Positions 1-6,950 are shown, counted from the first letter of the stretch. The stretch is DNA of 9,107 nucleotides from Thermoplasmatota archaeon (GCA_018610025.1 JAHENW010000093.1:1-9107); one strand, 5' to 3'. Notes: generated by a model from the sequence alone, not told the origin. Program-made: numbers and translations.

Positions 1-597
1 AAGGATGAAGGGTTCGATGAATGGCGACTGGTAAGATTGGACCAAGTCGTGGCAAAGCAGATATCTAGTAAGGCCGATGAGTTCGGGTATGAACTCTCTA
101 CCACATTCAGGGAAAAAGTTTTCTGGAGAAGGAGAGAAGGCCAGGAGATGGGTCCCCACCCCGAGAGGAAAGGCAGGATATTGGTAGATAGAAATCTAGA
201 TGCACTCAAACAAGGCGTACCCATCAGCCTCATGATGCACACGGACAAGAACGGTTTAGAGGGGGTGATGAAGATGGAGAAGATATGTGAAAGTCATTCA
301 CCCAGGATCAGAGTCGATAGACATCACAGGGAAGACGAGTGCCGAGCTCTGACAGTGTACGATAAGAAGGCTTCGAAGGGAAGGGCTCTACAGTTGGTCT
401 GTGAGAGGATGGAAGTGAGCCCAGATAAGGTGATGGCCATAGGTGATGACGAAGTGGATATAGATATGCTTCAGACCGCCGGACTCGGTGTGGCCATGGG
501 AAATTCACCTGAACATGTTAAAGAAGAGGCAGACCGTGTGACTTCATCGATCACCGAGCAGGGCGTGGCCGCTGCCCTGGAAAGATATATACTATGA
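1..597 (+). CDS. HAD-superfamily (IIB/Cof-like) phosphatase, 5' end outside the window
   Basis: This is the C-terminal 198 residues of a HAD hydrolase of the Cof/phosphoglycolate-phosphatase-like IIB group, which removes phosphate from small sugar phosphates or glycolate phosphate in the cytoplasm. The frame is open from base 1, so the real start and the nucleophile motif I (DxD) lie upstream; the TTG at 37 is not a convincing start. The first half of the visible part would be the IIB cap domain. The HAD core then resumes with a motif III lysine (KASKG, near 367-381) and motif IV (GDDEVDIDML, near 442-471), followed by the typical GVAMGNS and a C-terminal helix. In most IIB members motif IV reads GDxxND; here the Asn is Val, but both acidic residues remain. 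Family members are usually 220-290 residues, so about 30-90 are missing. The substrate cannot be told. The gene ends 76 bases before the NIF3-like gene, which appears to have its own promoter. Confidence 0.85.
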   Translation, partial: KDEGFDEWRLVRLDQVVAKQISSKADEFGYELSTTFREKVFWRRREGQEMGPHPERKGRILVDRNLDALKQGVPISLMMHTDKNGLEGVMKMEKICESHSPRIRVDRHHREDECRALTVYDKKASKGRALQLVCERMEVSPDKVMAIGDDEVDIDMLQTAGLGVAMGNSPEHVKEEADRVTSSITEQGVAAALERYIL

Positions 598-635
598 TTC
601 CCTGAGAGTTAAGTCTGAAAGCCAAGATGCCAAAA

Positions 636-644
636 CTTATAATA
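636..644 (+). promoter_or_regulatory. TATA-like box for the NIF3-ABC operon
   Basis: CTTATAATA lies in an AT-rich stretch centred about 33 bases before the ATG at 674. Archaeal transcription usually starts 25-27 bases after the TATA centre, which predicts a start near 666-668 and a leader of only a few bases. No clear Shine-Dalgarno sequence precedes the ATG. Confidence 0.5.
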
Positions 645-673
645 TCACTTTTCGTGTAGATTGGGCGGTACCT

Positions 674-1627
674 ATGAAACTCAAGGATATCTACGAGATA
701 GCCGTCGAGAAAGGGATGGAAGCTGACCCAAGAGGCAGGGAAGCGGTTGAGAAGATCTTGGAGGATGCTAGAAAGGAGTATGAAAATCTAGAGGGGGGGG
801 AAAAAGAGGTCTTCGACGAGCAGAAGCTGGAGAATCCCTTTCAGGATTCAAGGCTGCTTTATGGAGACCCAGAAAGGGAGGTCGAAAGTATACTAGCCGG
901 TATAAATATAGATACCGGTGAGATCCTGCTGGCAGATCGATTGAACGAGAAGGGGAGAGAGATAGACCTTGTTCTCGGCCATCATCCCCGTGGCCTGGGC
1001 GTAGCCGGGTTGCCAGAGGTCATGAAATTACAGAAGGACGTCCTGGAAAACTGGGGTGTGCCTATCAACGTGGCTGAAGCCCTGATGGACGAGAGAATCC
1101 TAGAGGTCCAGAGAAAGGTCAGGGGAGCCAATTACAATCAGAGCTTGGATGCAGCGCAGCTGTTGGATATGCCCATGATGTGCGTCCACACTCCGGCTGA
1201 CAACCTCGTCAATTCTCACCTCTCAGATAAGTTGGAAAAGAGTGAACTAGAGACGGTGGGAGATGTCATCGATATACTGTACGAGATACCGGAATATCAT
1301 GAAGCTAGAAAGGACAACGCGGGCCCGACGGTCCTCGTTGGTGATAAGGGCAAGAAATGTGGTAAAGTCGTGGTGGAGATGACCGGAGGTACTGAAGGTT
1401 CGAAGGAATCATACGAGAAGCTGGCCCAGTCGGGGGTCGGGACGATAATAGGCATGCATCTTAGTGAGGAGCACAGAAAGAAGGTCGAGAAGAATCATAT
1501 AAATTACATCATCGCCGGCCATATGGCCAGTGATTCGTTGGGCCTGAACCTGTTCCTGGATGAAGTGGAGAAAGAAGGTGTAGAGCTCATTCCCTGCAGT
1601 GGATTTATAAGACATAGGAGAGATTAG
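674..1627 (+). CDS. NIF3-like (NGG1p-interacting factor 3 family) metal-binding protein
   Basis: A 317-residue cytoplasmic protein of the NIF3/YbgI family, whose members bind two metal ions in a toroidal hexamer. Its metal-site motifs can be lined up with the family: His103-His104 in GHHP, His172 and Asp176 in HTPAD (family pattern HTxxD), and His283 with Asp287 in GHMASD. In the E. coli homologue YbgI the last ligand is a Glu four residues after the His, so Asp287 is a conservative change. About 60 helical, charged N-terminal residues precede the NIF3 core. The biochemical role of the family is unsettled: some members are annotated as GTP cyclohydrolase I type 2 or hydrolase, and I would not assign a reaction. 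It is the first gene of an apparent operon, only 9 bases before the ABC ATPase, which suggests co-expression with an exporter. The ATG at 674 fits the upstream TATA-like box and the start of the reading pattern. Confidence 0.85.
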   Translation: MKLKDIYEIAVEKGMEADPRGREAVEKILEDARKEYENLEGGEKEVFDEQKLENPFQDSRLLYGDPEREVESILAGINIDTGEILLADRLNEKGREIDLVLGHHPRGLGVAGLPEVMKLQKDVLENWGVPINVAEALMDERILEVQRKVRGANYNQSLDAAQLLDMPMMCVHTPADNLVNSHLSDKLEKSELETVGDVIDILYEIPEYHEARKDNAGPTVLVGDKGKKCGKVVVEMTGGTEGSKESYEKLAQSGVGTIIGMHLSEEHRKKVEKNHINYIIAGHMASDSLGLNLFLDEVEKEGVELIPCSGFIRHRRD

Positions 1628-1636
1628 AGTAAAGAG

Positions 1637-2365
1637 ATGATAAAAGTAGAAAAGCTGACCAAACGTTACGGCAGTTTCGAGGCTTTGAAGGGGGTCAGTT
1701 TCGAGGTAGAAGAGGGTTCGGTCTTCTCTCTTTTAGGTTCCAATGGAGCAGGGAAGACCACACTTATAAAGATAATAACTGGACTCTTAGAGAAGACTTC
1801 CGGTAACGCGTACATAAACGGGATACAGGTGGGGTCTGGTGTAGACATAAAGAGATGTTTTGGATACATGCCCGAGCAGCCCCACATATATGACAGACTG
1901 ACCGGGAGGGAGTTCCTGGAGATGATGGGTAGTATCAGAGGAGTGGATAAGAAGGCTCTGAAAGATAAGATCGCACGATTCTCCGAAGTCATGGAGATCG
2001 AAGGAGCACTAGATGCCGAGATGGGGTCCTATTCCAAGGGGATGAAACAGAAGGTCATCTTCGCCAACTCCATCATCCCTGACCCGCCGAACCTCATCCT
2101 AGACGAACCCACCACTGGCCTGGATCCCAGGTTCAAGAAGTTCATGAAAGACCAGATAAAGAATCAGGCCGAGAAGGGGAAGACGGTCCTGATGAGCACA
2201 CATATCACATCCGTAGCTGAAGATATAGCCGACGTAACGGCCATAATCAACGGGGGGCGTATAGTTGCACAGGGCACACCAGAACAGCTTATGGAAGAGC
2301 ACGGATGTAAGAACCTAGAGGGTGTTTTCGTAGATGTGGTAAACGATGAGAGGAAACCTGCTTGA
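1637..2365 (+). CDS. ABC transporter ATP-binding protein (ABC-2 exporter type, CcmA-like)
   Basis: A 242-residue nucleotide-binding subunit that would hydrolyse ATP to drive the permease encoded next. All hallmarks are visible: Walker A GSNGAGKTT (residues 34-42), Q-loop region YMPEQP (78-82), signature YSKGMKQK (132-139, a variant of LSGGQ), Walker B LILDEP (153-158), D-loop GLDP (161-164) and switch His189 in STHITS. The Glu in the Q-loop and the SKGMKQ signature are usual in the COG1131 family of drug, polysaccharide or Na+ exporters, so the enzyme looks intact. Length is normal for that family, without the extra C-terminal domain of some relatives. The stop codon overlaps the permease start by 20 bases, indicating translational coupling. 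The substrate is unknown. A weak purine-rich stretch (AGGAGAG near 1616) lies rather far from the ATG to be a strong ribosome binding site. Confidence 0.95.
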   Translation: MIKVEKLTKRYGSFEALKGVSFEVEEGSVFSLLGSNGAGKTTLIKIITGLLEKTSGNAYINGIQVGSGVDIKRCFGYMPEQPHIYDRLTGREFLEMMGSIRGVDKKALKDKIARFSEVMEIEGALDAEMGSYSKGMKQKVIFANSIIPDPPNLILDEPTTGLDPRFKKFMKDQIKNQAEKGKTVLMSTHITSVAEDIADVTAIINGGRIVAQGTPEQLMEEHGCKNLEGVFVDVVNDERKPA

Positions 2366-3824
2366 ACTGTTCTCCTATGAGATACTCAAATCCTATCGGT
2401 CTATGAAGGAGAGGATGCACGACCATCCCATCATGACCGCATGGTTCATAATCCTGCTCATCACTGGTTTCTGGGGAGCCCTTTATCTCATCGAGTACGC
2501 CTCGACCATCGAAAATCCGCTTATCACTCCTTCGAGGGGGGACATAATCTTCGTACTTTTCTTCTTCATCTTCGTCAAATCCACCGTGGAGATGAGCGAC
2601 AATACGTTGAGGAACAAGAAGTTGAAACACCTCTTCTCATCGCCCATTTCCATCAGAGGGATCCTGTATGTTAGGTTCCTCAAGATATTCTGGTACAACA
2701 TGCTCTTGGTGGCTCTCTCGGCCTCTATCGTTTCCCTGCTTGTACCACTGTTCGACATATCACTGCCCATCGACTATTTCTTCTTTCCTCATCTGTACGC
2801 CCTTTTCCTCCTAGCACCACTTGTGGGGACAAATCTGGCCGTGATATCCCACCTCAAGAGCATACCCAAAAGACTGGTGGGTATAGCGGTCTACGGCCAG
2901 ATAATCACATTGGTGTGGAGGATCACCCATATAAATATCCTCGCAACGACCTTTTTCATCTACGTGGGAATACTGACCACCCTTTCCCTCGCTGTCCTAT
3001 TCCTGATACCCCCGCTCTTCCTTGAATCATGGAAGAAAGGGGTGACCACGGCTACGGAATCACCTCTCAGGCTTCACCAGGCGGGAGATTTTTTACCTCA
3101 AAGGATCCCTAAGGCTATCAGGAGGGTGGCTGAGAAGGAAATATTGATACGGTGGAGGAGACGTGAAGCACCGGCCAGTATAGGCATCGTGGTGCTTATA
3201 GGCGTTGCCCTTCTTTACTTTCTGCACCTTTTAGGACCAAAACCCGACCTAGACCTAGGGTTGGGTAAGTATTTCTATCCCATATTGATAGGTATGAGCC
3301 TGTACCTAGCTGTGGTGCTCCAGACTGTCATACCCTCTCTCAGTCTCTTCGGAAGAGAGGGGAGCAGACTTTGGGTACTGAAGACTCTGCCAGTTAAATC
3401 TACTGATATTGTATGGGGGAAGACCATAAGTATGCTGTTCTACACCCCCTTGATACCCCTGGCGATAGCCATACCTCTACCCCTGATACTGGGCTACCCT
3501 CCTCTACTGGTCCTATTCTCTTTTTTCGTAAGCGTGGTGATGATCTTCTCGTTCACCGGTCTAGGTGTTTGGGCAGGGTCTAGGTTCCCCAATTTCAATG
3601 AAGAGGTAGACGGGGCGCCCGACGTTATGACCATGTACACGATACTCATAGCCTGTCTGATAGTAGGAGCAGTCCTCACTGCATATCCCATGTTCGTATT
3701 CCAGATCGATAGGATAGTAGGAGTCCTTACCATCATCTTCTCGGCCGATGTCAGTGCGCTGATATTGCACCTTCTAGTCGATAACTCCGCCAAATCGTAC
3801 GAGAGTATTGAGGTGGACATGTGA
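2346..3824 (+). CDS. ABC-2 type permease, 12 predicted membrane helices
   Basis: A 492-residue integral membrane protein that forms the channel partner of the preceding ATPase. Hydrophobic stretches near residues 30-50, 66-80, 113-136, 145-168, 178-190, 199-222, 277-296, 308-333, 361-384, 387-410, 427-449 and 456-477 suggest twelve helices in two groups of six, joined by a basic, probably cytoplasmic linker (about 225-276). Each half contains a similar element after its second helix: a charged segment, a Leu-rich turn and a Pro-(I/V)-x-S/R motif (LFSSPIS near 96-102; LKTLPVKS near 345-352). That is typical of ABC-2 exporters of the 12-helix type. The N-terminal 25 residues are basic and amphipathic, like the coupling helix region of the family. 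The ATG at 2346 lies within the ATPase gene, giving a 20-base overlap. No substrate can be inferred; lipid, drug or peptide export are all possible. Confidence 0.9.
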   Translation: MRGNLLELFSYEILKSYRSMKERMHDHPIMTAWFIILLITGFWGALYLIEYASTIENPLITPSRGDIIFVLFFFIFVKSTVEMSDNTLRNKKLKHLFSSPISIRGILYVRFLKIFWYNMLLVALSASIVSLLVPLFDISLPIDYFFFPHLYALFLLAPLVGTNLAVISHLKSIPKRLVGIAVYGQIITLVWRITHINILATTFFIYVGILTTLSLAVLFLIPPLFLESWKKGVTTATESPLRLHQAGDFLPQRIPKAIRRVAEKEILIRWRRREAPASIGIVVLIGVALLYFLHLLGPKPDLDLGLGKYFYPILIGMSLYLAVVLQTVIPSLSLFGREGSRLWVLKTLPVKSTDIVWGKTISMLFYTPLIPLAIAIPLPLILGYPPLLVLFSFFVSVVMIFSFTGLGVWAGSRFPNFNEEVDGAPDVMTMYTILIACLIVGAVLTAYPMFVFQIDRIVGVLTIIFSADVSALILHLLVDNSAKSYESIEVDM

Positions 3825-3839
3825 ACTACTTAGGAAGGA

Positions 3840-3846
3840 TTTATAT
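3840..3846 (+). promoter_or_regulatory. TATA-like box of ubiX
   Basis: TTTATAT is centred 27 bases before the ubiX ATG at 3870, the exact distance expected for a leaderless archaeal transcript. It lies in the 45-base gap after the permease gene, so ubiX probably has its own promoter although read-through from the ABC operon is possible. Confidence 0.65.
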
Positions 3847-3869
3847 CCCTTTTCTACTATCCTACGTAT

Positions 3870-4433
3870 ATGAAGGTACTTCATGCGATCACCGGTGCGT
3901 CAGGGGTGGTCTTTGGAAAAAGGCTGTTAGAGGTACTCTCCGAGCGTGACGAAGTGACCGTAGAACTCGTTATCTCAGACGCAGGTAGAAAGTTGATAGA
4001 TAGGGAACTGCCTGAGTCCATCGAAGATATCGGGGCTCTAGCGGACGAGAGATATGGACAGGGAGATCTTGCGGCTCCTCCGGCCTCTGGTAGCACCTAT
4101 TATGATGCCATGGCGGTGGTCCCGTGCTCAGTTTCTACCCTCTCCCATATATCTTCTGGTATAGGAGATAACCTGATAACCAGGGCCGCTGCCGTGATGA
4201 TGAAAGAGAGGAGAAAAATGGTGATAGTTCCCAGGGAAACACCGCTCTCTACGGTTCATTTAGAACATATGATGAAATTGTCCAGGGAGGGGGTCGTCGT
4301 CCTACCCGCCATGCCGGCTTTTTATGGAAGTCCAGAGAGTATAGAGGAACTGATAGATTTTCTGGTCGGTAAGATACTTGACCAGCTGGGATTGGAAAAC
4401 GAGCTGTATAGAAGATGGGAGGAAGTGGAATAG
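3870..4433 (+). CDS. ubiX: Flavin prenyltransferase UbiX
   Basis: A full-length 187-residue UbiX, which attaches a dimethylallyl group to reduced FMN to make prenylated FMN, the cofactor of UbiD-type decarboxylases. Visible family features are the Rossmann-like start KVLHAITGASG (FMN-binding GASG at 9-12), the PASGS segment (71-75), VVPCSVSTLSHI (83-94), the DNLITRAA and KERR stretch (100-115), VPRETPLS (120-127), the PAFYGSP loop (149-155) and the closing RRW (181-183). No key block is missing. In many archaea a UbiD-type enzyme, anhydromevalonate phosphate decarboxylase, works in the modified mevalonate pathway to isoprenoids and needs this cofactor; a respiratory-quinone decarboxylase is another possible client. 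No ubiD is visible in this window, so the partner must be elsewhere. The gene ends 4 bases from the convergent DUF835 gene. Confidence 0.96.
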   Translation: MKVLHAITGASGVVFGKRLLEVLSERDEVTVELVISDAGRKLIDRELPESIEDIGALADERYGQGDLAAPPASGSTYYDAMAVVPCSVSTLSHISSGIGDNLITRAAAVMMKERRKMVIVPRETPLSTVHLEHMMKLSREGVVVLPAMPAFYGSPESIEELIDFLVGKILDQLGLENELYRRWEEVE

Positions 4434-4437
4434 GTTT

Positions 4438-6501
4438 TCAGTAGGTCTCTACAGTATCGTTACCCTTCTCGGTCCGGGTGAGGTCTTCGATATGATCGAA
4501 TTCCTTCTCCAGTATACTCAGTTGACTCTCGTTCAGGGATGTAGGATTGACGTGGACTAAGAAAGTGATGGCGTTCATAGAAGTGATATCAGTTGCCTTC
4601 TTGATGAATTTTGATACCTCTTCGAAACTGTTCTCCACCACCAGGTACTCGATACCGTCCAGCAGTATAACACCTCTCTCCGTTTCCTCGCAGAAATGAG
4701 ATATAGCCTGGGTTAGTCCAAAATCGAGCCTCTTGGGGTCTACCGTATCGTGATCTTCCGAGGTGGTATCCGATATCCACTTGAGCTCGGAATTAACTAT
4801 CCCATGCTTCTCCACGACCTTGGAGGGGAGCTTGGTGGTCAGAATCAATCCAGATACATTTTCACTGAGGAAGTCCGAGAACAGCGAGAAGGATCTCAGG
4901 GCTTTTTCGTCCAGCAGTAGGTAATTATAGCCCTCCTTCAGCATCCGCTGTCGAGCCCCACATCCAGGGCACTTTATGGTCAGCAGGCTCCTGTCCTTAT
5001 GGACGGTGAAGACTTCGCCGCAGTGGTCGCACCTCAGTTTCCTCCCTTTAGATTCTTTCTTCGACTTCTTCTTTTTCTTCACTTTTTTTTTCCTGCTGGG
5101 CTCTGGAGGGTGCAGTATCTCCTCGGGTATACTGTTCTTTTTTGCGGCATAGGAGGCCTTCGATAGCACGGCCATCACCACGGTAACTCCTACAGAGGCA
5201 CCTATCACATAGATTCCCCGGAAGAATATGGGACCCAGGGCCGGGAAGAGGTATATTATGAACAATAACAGTATCAATATCTTACACATAAGGTGTATAA
5301 ACTTGCTCTTCTCGGCTCTACCCTGATATTTTAGGGGATAGGTATTCAGATAATCCTTGTAATATTTCTTTGGGAAATAGGCGGCAAGATAGGCGAATAT
5401 CATGACTATTACGAAGAGTACCTGAGGATTCTCTAAAGGCTTGAACTCCTCCCATTTTATCTGGTTCTCGGACATCTCTCCACTGCCGGTCTGTATGTCG
5501 TAGTAGAGTACTTCCCCGGCCGGGGTTCTTACCAGGTGTAAGGTACCATCGCCTAGGTCGGGCTGATGATAGCTGTTGGTGCCTACAACGTAGGACCAAT
5601 GAGTGAGCTGTGAGTTCCCCTGCCAGTCATAGGTATATGCGTACACGACGGTTATATTGTCTCCTACCCTCGTACTATAGTCTCGGATGTTCAACTCCTG
5701 GGAGCCTGGATCGAATGAGTAGTTCTGCTCCTCCATAGGTTTCCCATTGCGCAGCACGATACCGTGAGAACCGTTGTCGTCTGAGAGCAGGTCGGTATGA
5801 TCCAGTTGATAGGTTGTCTTATGATTGTTGTGAGTGTCTATCGTGATATTCTTATGTACCGGGATCATGAGTGATTTCCATACGGCTTCCATGATCGTAG
5901 GGTCAGCCATATCTAGGGTGTAATCCTTGGAACCGGGACCCGTGTGAAAGCTCATCTTGAAATGTATGTGGACAGGGGAGGTATCGTCGGCGGTACTGCC
6001 GACCAGACCGCTGGTATCGTCTGTGACGCTGTCGGTATTGAGCGAGGAACGGGTGACCCTTACTCCATAGTACTCGTAGCTCTCCGAGGATATGTCTCTC
6101 CTCGGAGAGAAGCCGAAGAATACGGCGTTATCGCGGAAACTCTCGAGCTCCCCGCCTCTCTGGACGTAGGACTCCAACATGTTGGCCGATCTCAGGTAGA
6201 CGCCTATCTCTTCTTTGTCCAGAGTATCGTCGCCGTCGGCCGTGTGAGGATAGAACGTATCGTTGCCCACGCTGTTCAAGAGGGCTGTTCTGAATTCACT
6301 AGCGGCATCTCCTTCGATTCGCCAGTGGATGTTGCCGCCCCCGGTACTGCCGGATTGAGGTATGACCTGCCAGTTGGTCTCACATTTCAACTTTCCACCA
6401 TTTTCCCCGGCCACATCACCCTTGGTATTGAATGCGGCCAACGGAGAGAGCATTAAGACGAGTAAAAGCACTGTGAAGATTTTATAAACAAATTTCCTCA
6501 T
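4438..6501 (-). CDS. Membrane protein with secreted ectodomain, zinc ribbon and C-terminal DUF835 domain
   Basis: A 687-residue protein built like a receptor (numbers from the ATG at 6501). Residues 1-25 form a signal peptide (basic start, Leu/Val-rich core, LSPLAAF). Residues 27-357 are a hydrophilic, Asn/Asp/Ser/Thr-rich extracytoplasmic part with several N-x-S/T sites and an EF-hand-like stretch (ADGDDTLDKEE, 88-98). Three membrane helices lie near 359-376, 404-421 and 427-448; the basic KKYYKDY between the first two implies the C-terminus is in the cytoplasm. A Lys-rich linker (468-488) leads to a zinc ribbon with CDHC at 491-494 and CPGC at 511-514. Then comes a DUF835 domain (about 522-670), recognised by YNYLLL, a KWIS strand, the DPKRLDFGLTQAI helix and the conserved LLDGIEYLVVENSFEEV. 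DUF835 is common in Euryarchaeota and often joined to sensor or membrane modules; its activity is unknown. A TTG at 6510 is an alternative start. The gene is divergent from an HTH gene. Confidence 0.85.
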   Translation of the reverse strand: MRKFVYKIFTVLLLVLMLSPLAAFNTKGDVAGENGGKLKCETNWQVIPQSGSTGGGNIHWRIEGDAASEFRTALLNSVGNDTFYPHTADGDDTLDKEEIGVYLRSANMLESYVQRGGELESFRDNAVFFGFSPRRDISSESYEYYGVRVTRSSLNTDSVTDDTSGLVGSTADDTSPVHIHFKMSFHTGPGSKDYTLDMADPTIMEAVWKSLMIPVHKNITIDTHNNHKTTYQLDHTDLLSDDNGSHGIVLRNGKPMEEQNYSFDPGSQELNIRDYSTRVGDNITVVYAYTYDWQGNSQLTHWSYVVGTNSYHQPDLGDGTLHLVRTPAGEVLYYDIQTGSGEMSENQIKWEEFKPLENPQVLFVIVMIFAYLAAYFPKKYYKDYLNTYPLKYQGRAEKSKFIHLMCKILILLLFIIYLFPALGPIFFRGIYVIGASVGVTVVMAVLSKASYAAKKNSIPEEILHPPEPSRKKKVKKKKKSKKESKGRKLRCDHCGEVFTVHKDRSLLTIKCPGCGARQRMLKEGYNYLLLDEKALRSFSLFSDFLSENVSGLILTTKLPSKVVEKHGIVNSELKWISDTTSEDHDTVDPKRLDFGLTQAISHFCEETERGVILLDGIEYLVVENSFEEVSKFIKKATDITSMNAITFLVHVNPTSLNESQLSILEKEFDHIEDLTRTEKGNDTVETY
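6080..6109. repeat. 11-bp perfect inverted repeat inside the DUF835 gene
   Basis: CTCTCCGAGGA at 6080-6090 is the exact reverse complement of TCCTCGGAGAG at 6099-6109, with an 8-base loop between. It lies in the part coding for the ectodomain (around FSPRRDISSES), so it is probably constrained mostly by the protein, but it could form a stable hairpin in the mRNA. Confidence 0.6.
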
Positions 6502-6529
6502 GGTAACCAATCTTGATATCTGTATTGTC

Positions 6530-6537
6530 TTATATAA
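6530..6537 (-). promoter_or_regulatory. Self-complementary TATA box, probably for the DUF835 gene
   Basis: TTATATAA reads the same on both strands. Its centre is about 32 bases from the DUF835 ATG (6501) and about 34 bases from the divergent ATG at 6568. For the minus strand it predicts a start near 6507, leaving a leader of a few bases before the ATG, or an almost leaderless TTG start at 6510. It could in principle serve both directions. Confidence 0.5.
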
Positions 6538-6559
6538 TTTTGATGGATTTTTCCCGATG

Positions 6560-6567
6560 TTTTATAT
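6560..6567 (+). promoter_or_regulatory. Second TATA-like box, directly before the HTH gene ATG
   Basis: TTTTATAT abuts the ATG at 6568. If this is the true promoter, the transcript would begin near 6590, after that ATG, and translation would begin at the in-frame GTG at 6595. If the box at 6530-6537 is used instead, the ATG at 6568 is the start. The sequence alone does not decide. Confidence 0.4.
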
Positions 6568-6912
6568 ATGACACTCGTTATCACACATCACACGGTGATC
6601 ATCATCGATGGAAGTCCACTCACTGAATCGTTGAAGAAAGAGATGAAACTCCTGGAGAGGACCATCCGTATCATGAATATAATCGAGGAAGAGGCCCCCA
6701 TAGGTATAAAGAAGCTGAGTAAGAAACTGGAGATACCAGAGCACAAGGTAAGGTACTCACTGCGCATGCTCCAGAAGGAGAAACTCATCAGACCAACGGC
6801 CAAGGGAGCTGATATTACAGAAAAACATGAGGAGTTCAAGGCACACATCCGAGAACTGTTAGAGATGCTCTCGAAGAGGGCCGATAGACTCAGAGAGAGC
6901 GTATCTGACTAA
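6568..6912 (+). CDS. Small winged-helix-turn-helix protein, predicted DNA-binding regulator
   Basis: A 114-residue, cytoplasmic, highly charged protein. A short N-terminal strand region (about 1-20, ending IIIDGSPLTESL) leads into a helix and then a winged HTH fold at about 33-82: helix RTIRIMNIIEEEAP, the GIKKLSKKLEIPE turn, recognition helix HKVRYSLRMLQKEKLI and a wing ending PTAKGADIT. The C-terminal 30 residues (FKAHIRELLEMLSKRADRL) form an amphipathic helix likely used for dimerisation. This layout is common among small archaeal transcription regulators; I cannot name the exact family or the operator. It is divergent from the DUF835 membrane protein, with only 66 bases between the two ATGs, so autoregulation or control of that neighbour is plausible but inferred. 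The start is uncertain: a TATA-like box touches the ATG at 6568, and an in-frame GTG at 6595 would give a 105-residue protein. Confidence 0.75.
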   Translation: MTLVITHHTVIIIDGSPLTESLKKEMKLLERTIRIMNIIEEEAPIGIKKLSKKLEIPEHKVRYSLRMLQKEKLIRPTAKGADITEKHEEFKAHIRELLEMLSKRADRLRESVSD

Positions 6913-6916
6913 AAAA

Positions 6917-6925
6917 TTTTAATAG
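6917..6925 (+). promoter_or_regulatory. Candidate promoter of the hairpin array and tRNA-Asn leader
   Basis: TTTTAATAG, just after the HTH stop codon, and a second AT-rich stretch CTTTTAAT at 6932-6939 resemble archaeal TATA boxes. They would start a transcript near 6946-6965, right at the beginning of the hairpin array. No comparable box occurs in the 60 bases before the tRNA. The assignment rests on base composition and position only. Confidence 0.3.
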
Positions 6926-6950
6926 TAGATGCTTTTAATCTCCTTCTAAC

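Noticed and set aside
37..597. Complete HAD gene starting with TTG at 37
   Set aside because: The frame is open to base 1, and the protein would lack the catalytic DxD motif I, so the gene must begin outside the window.
3494..3820. Minus-strand open frame of 108 codons within the permease gene
   Set aside because: It is antisense to a well-supported membrane protein gene and resembles no protein family.
5036..5096. Lys-rich stretch in the DUF835 gene as a frameshift or low-complexity assembly error
   Set aside because: The frame continues from it directly into an intact zinc ribbon and DUF835 domain, so it is a basic cytoplasmic linker.
5944..6456. 170-codon plus-strand open frame opposite the DUF835 gene
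   Set aside because: It lies fully antisense to a gene with a clear signal peptide and domain structure, has no recognisable motif and no promoter, and is a frame shadow.
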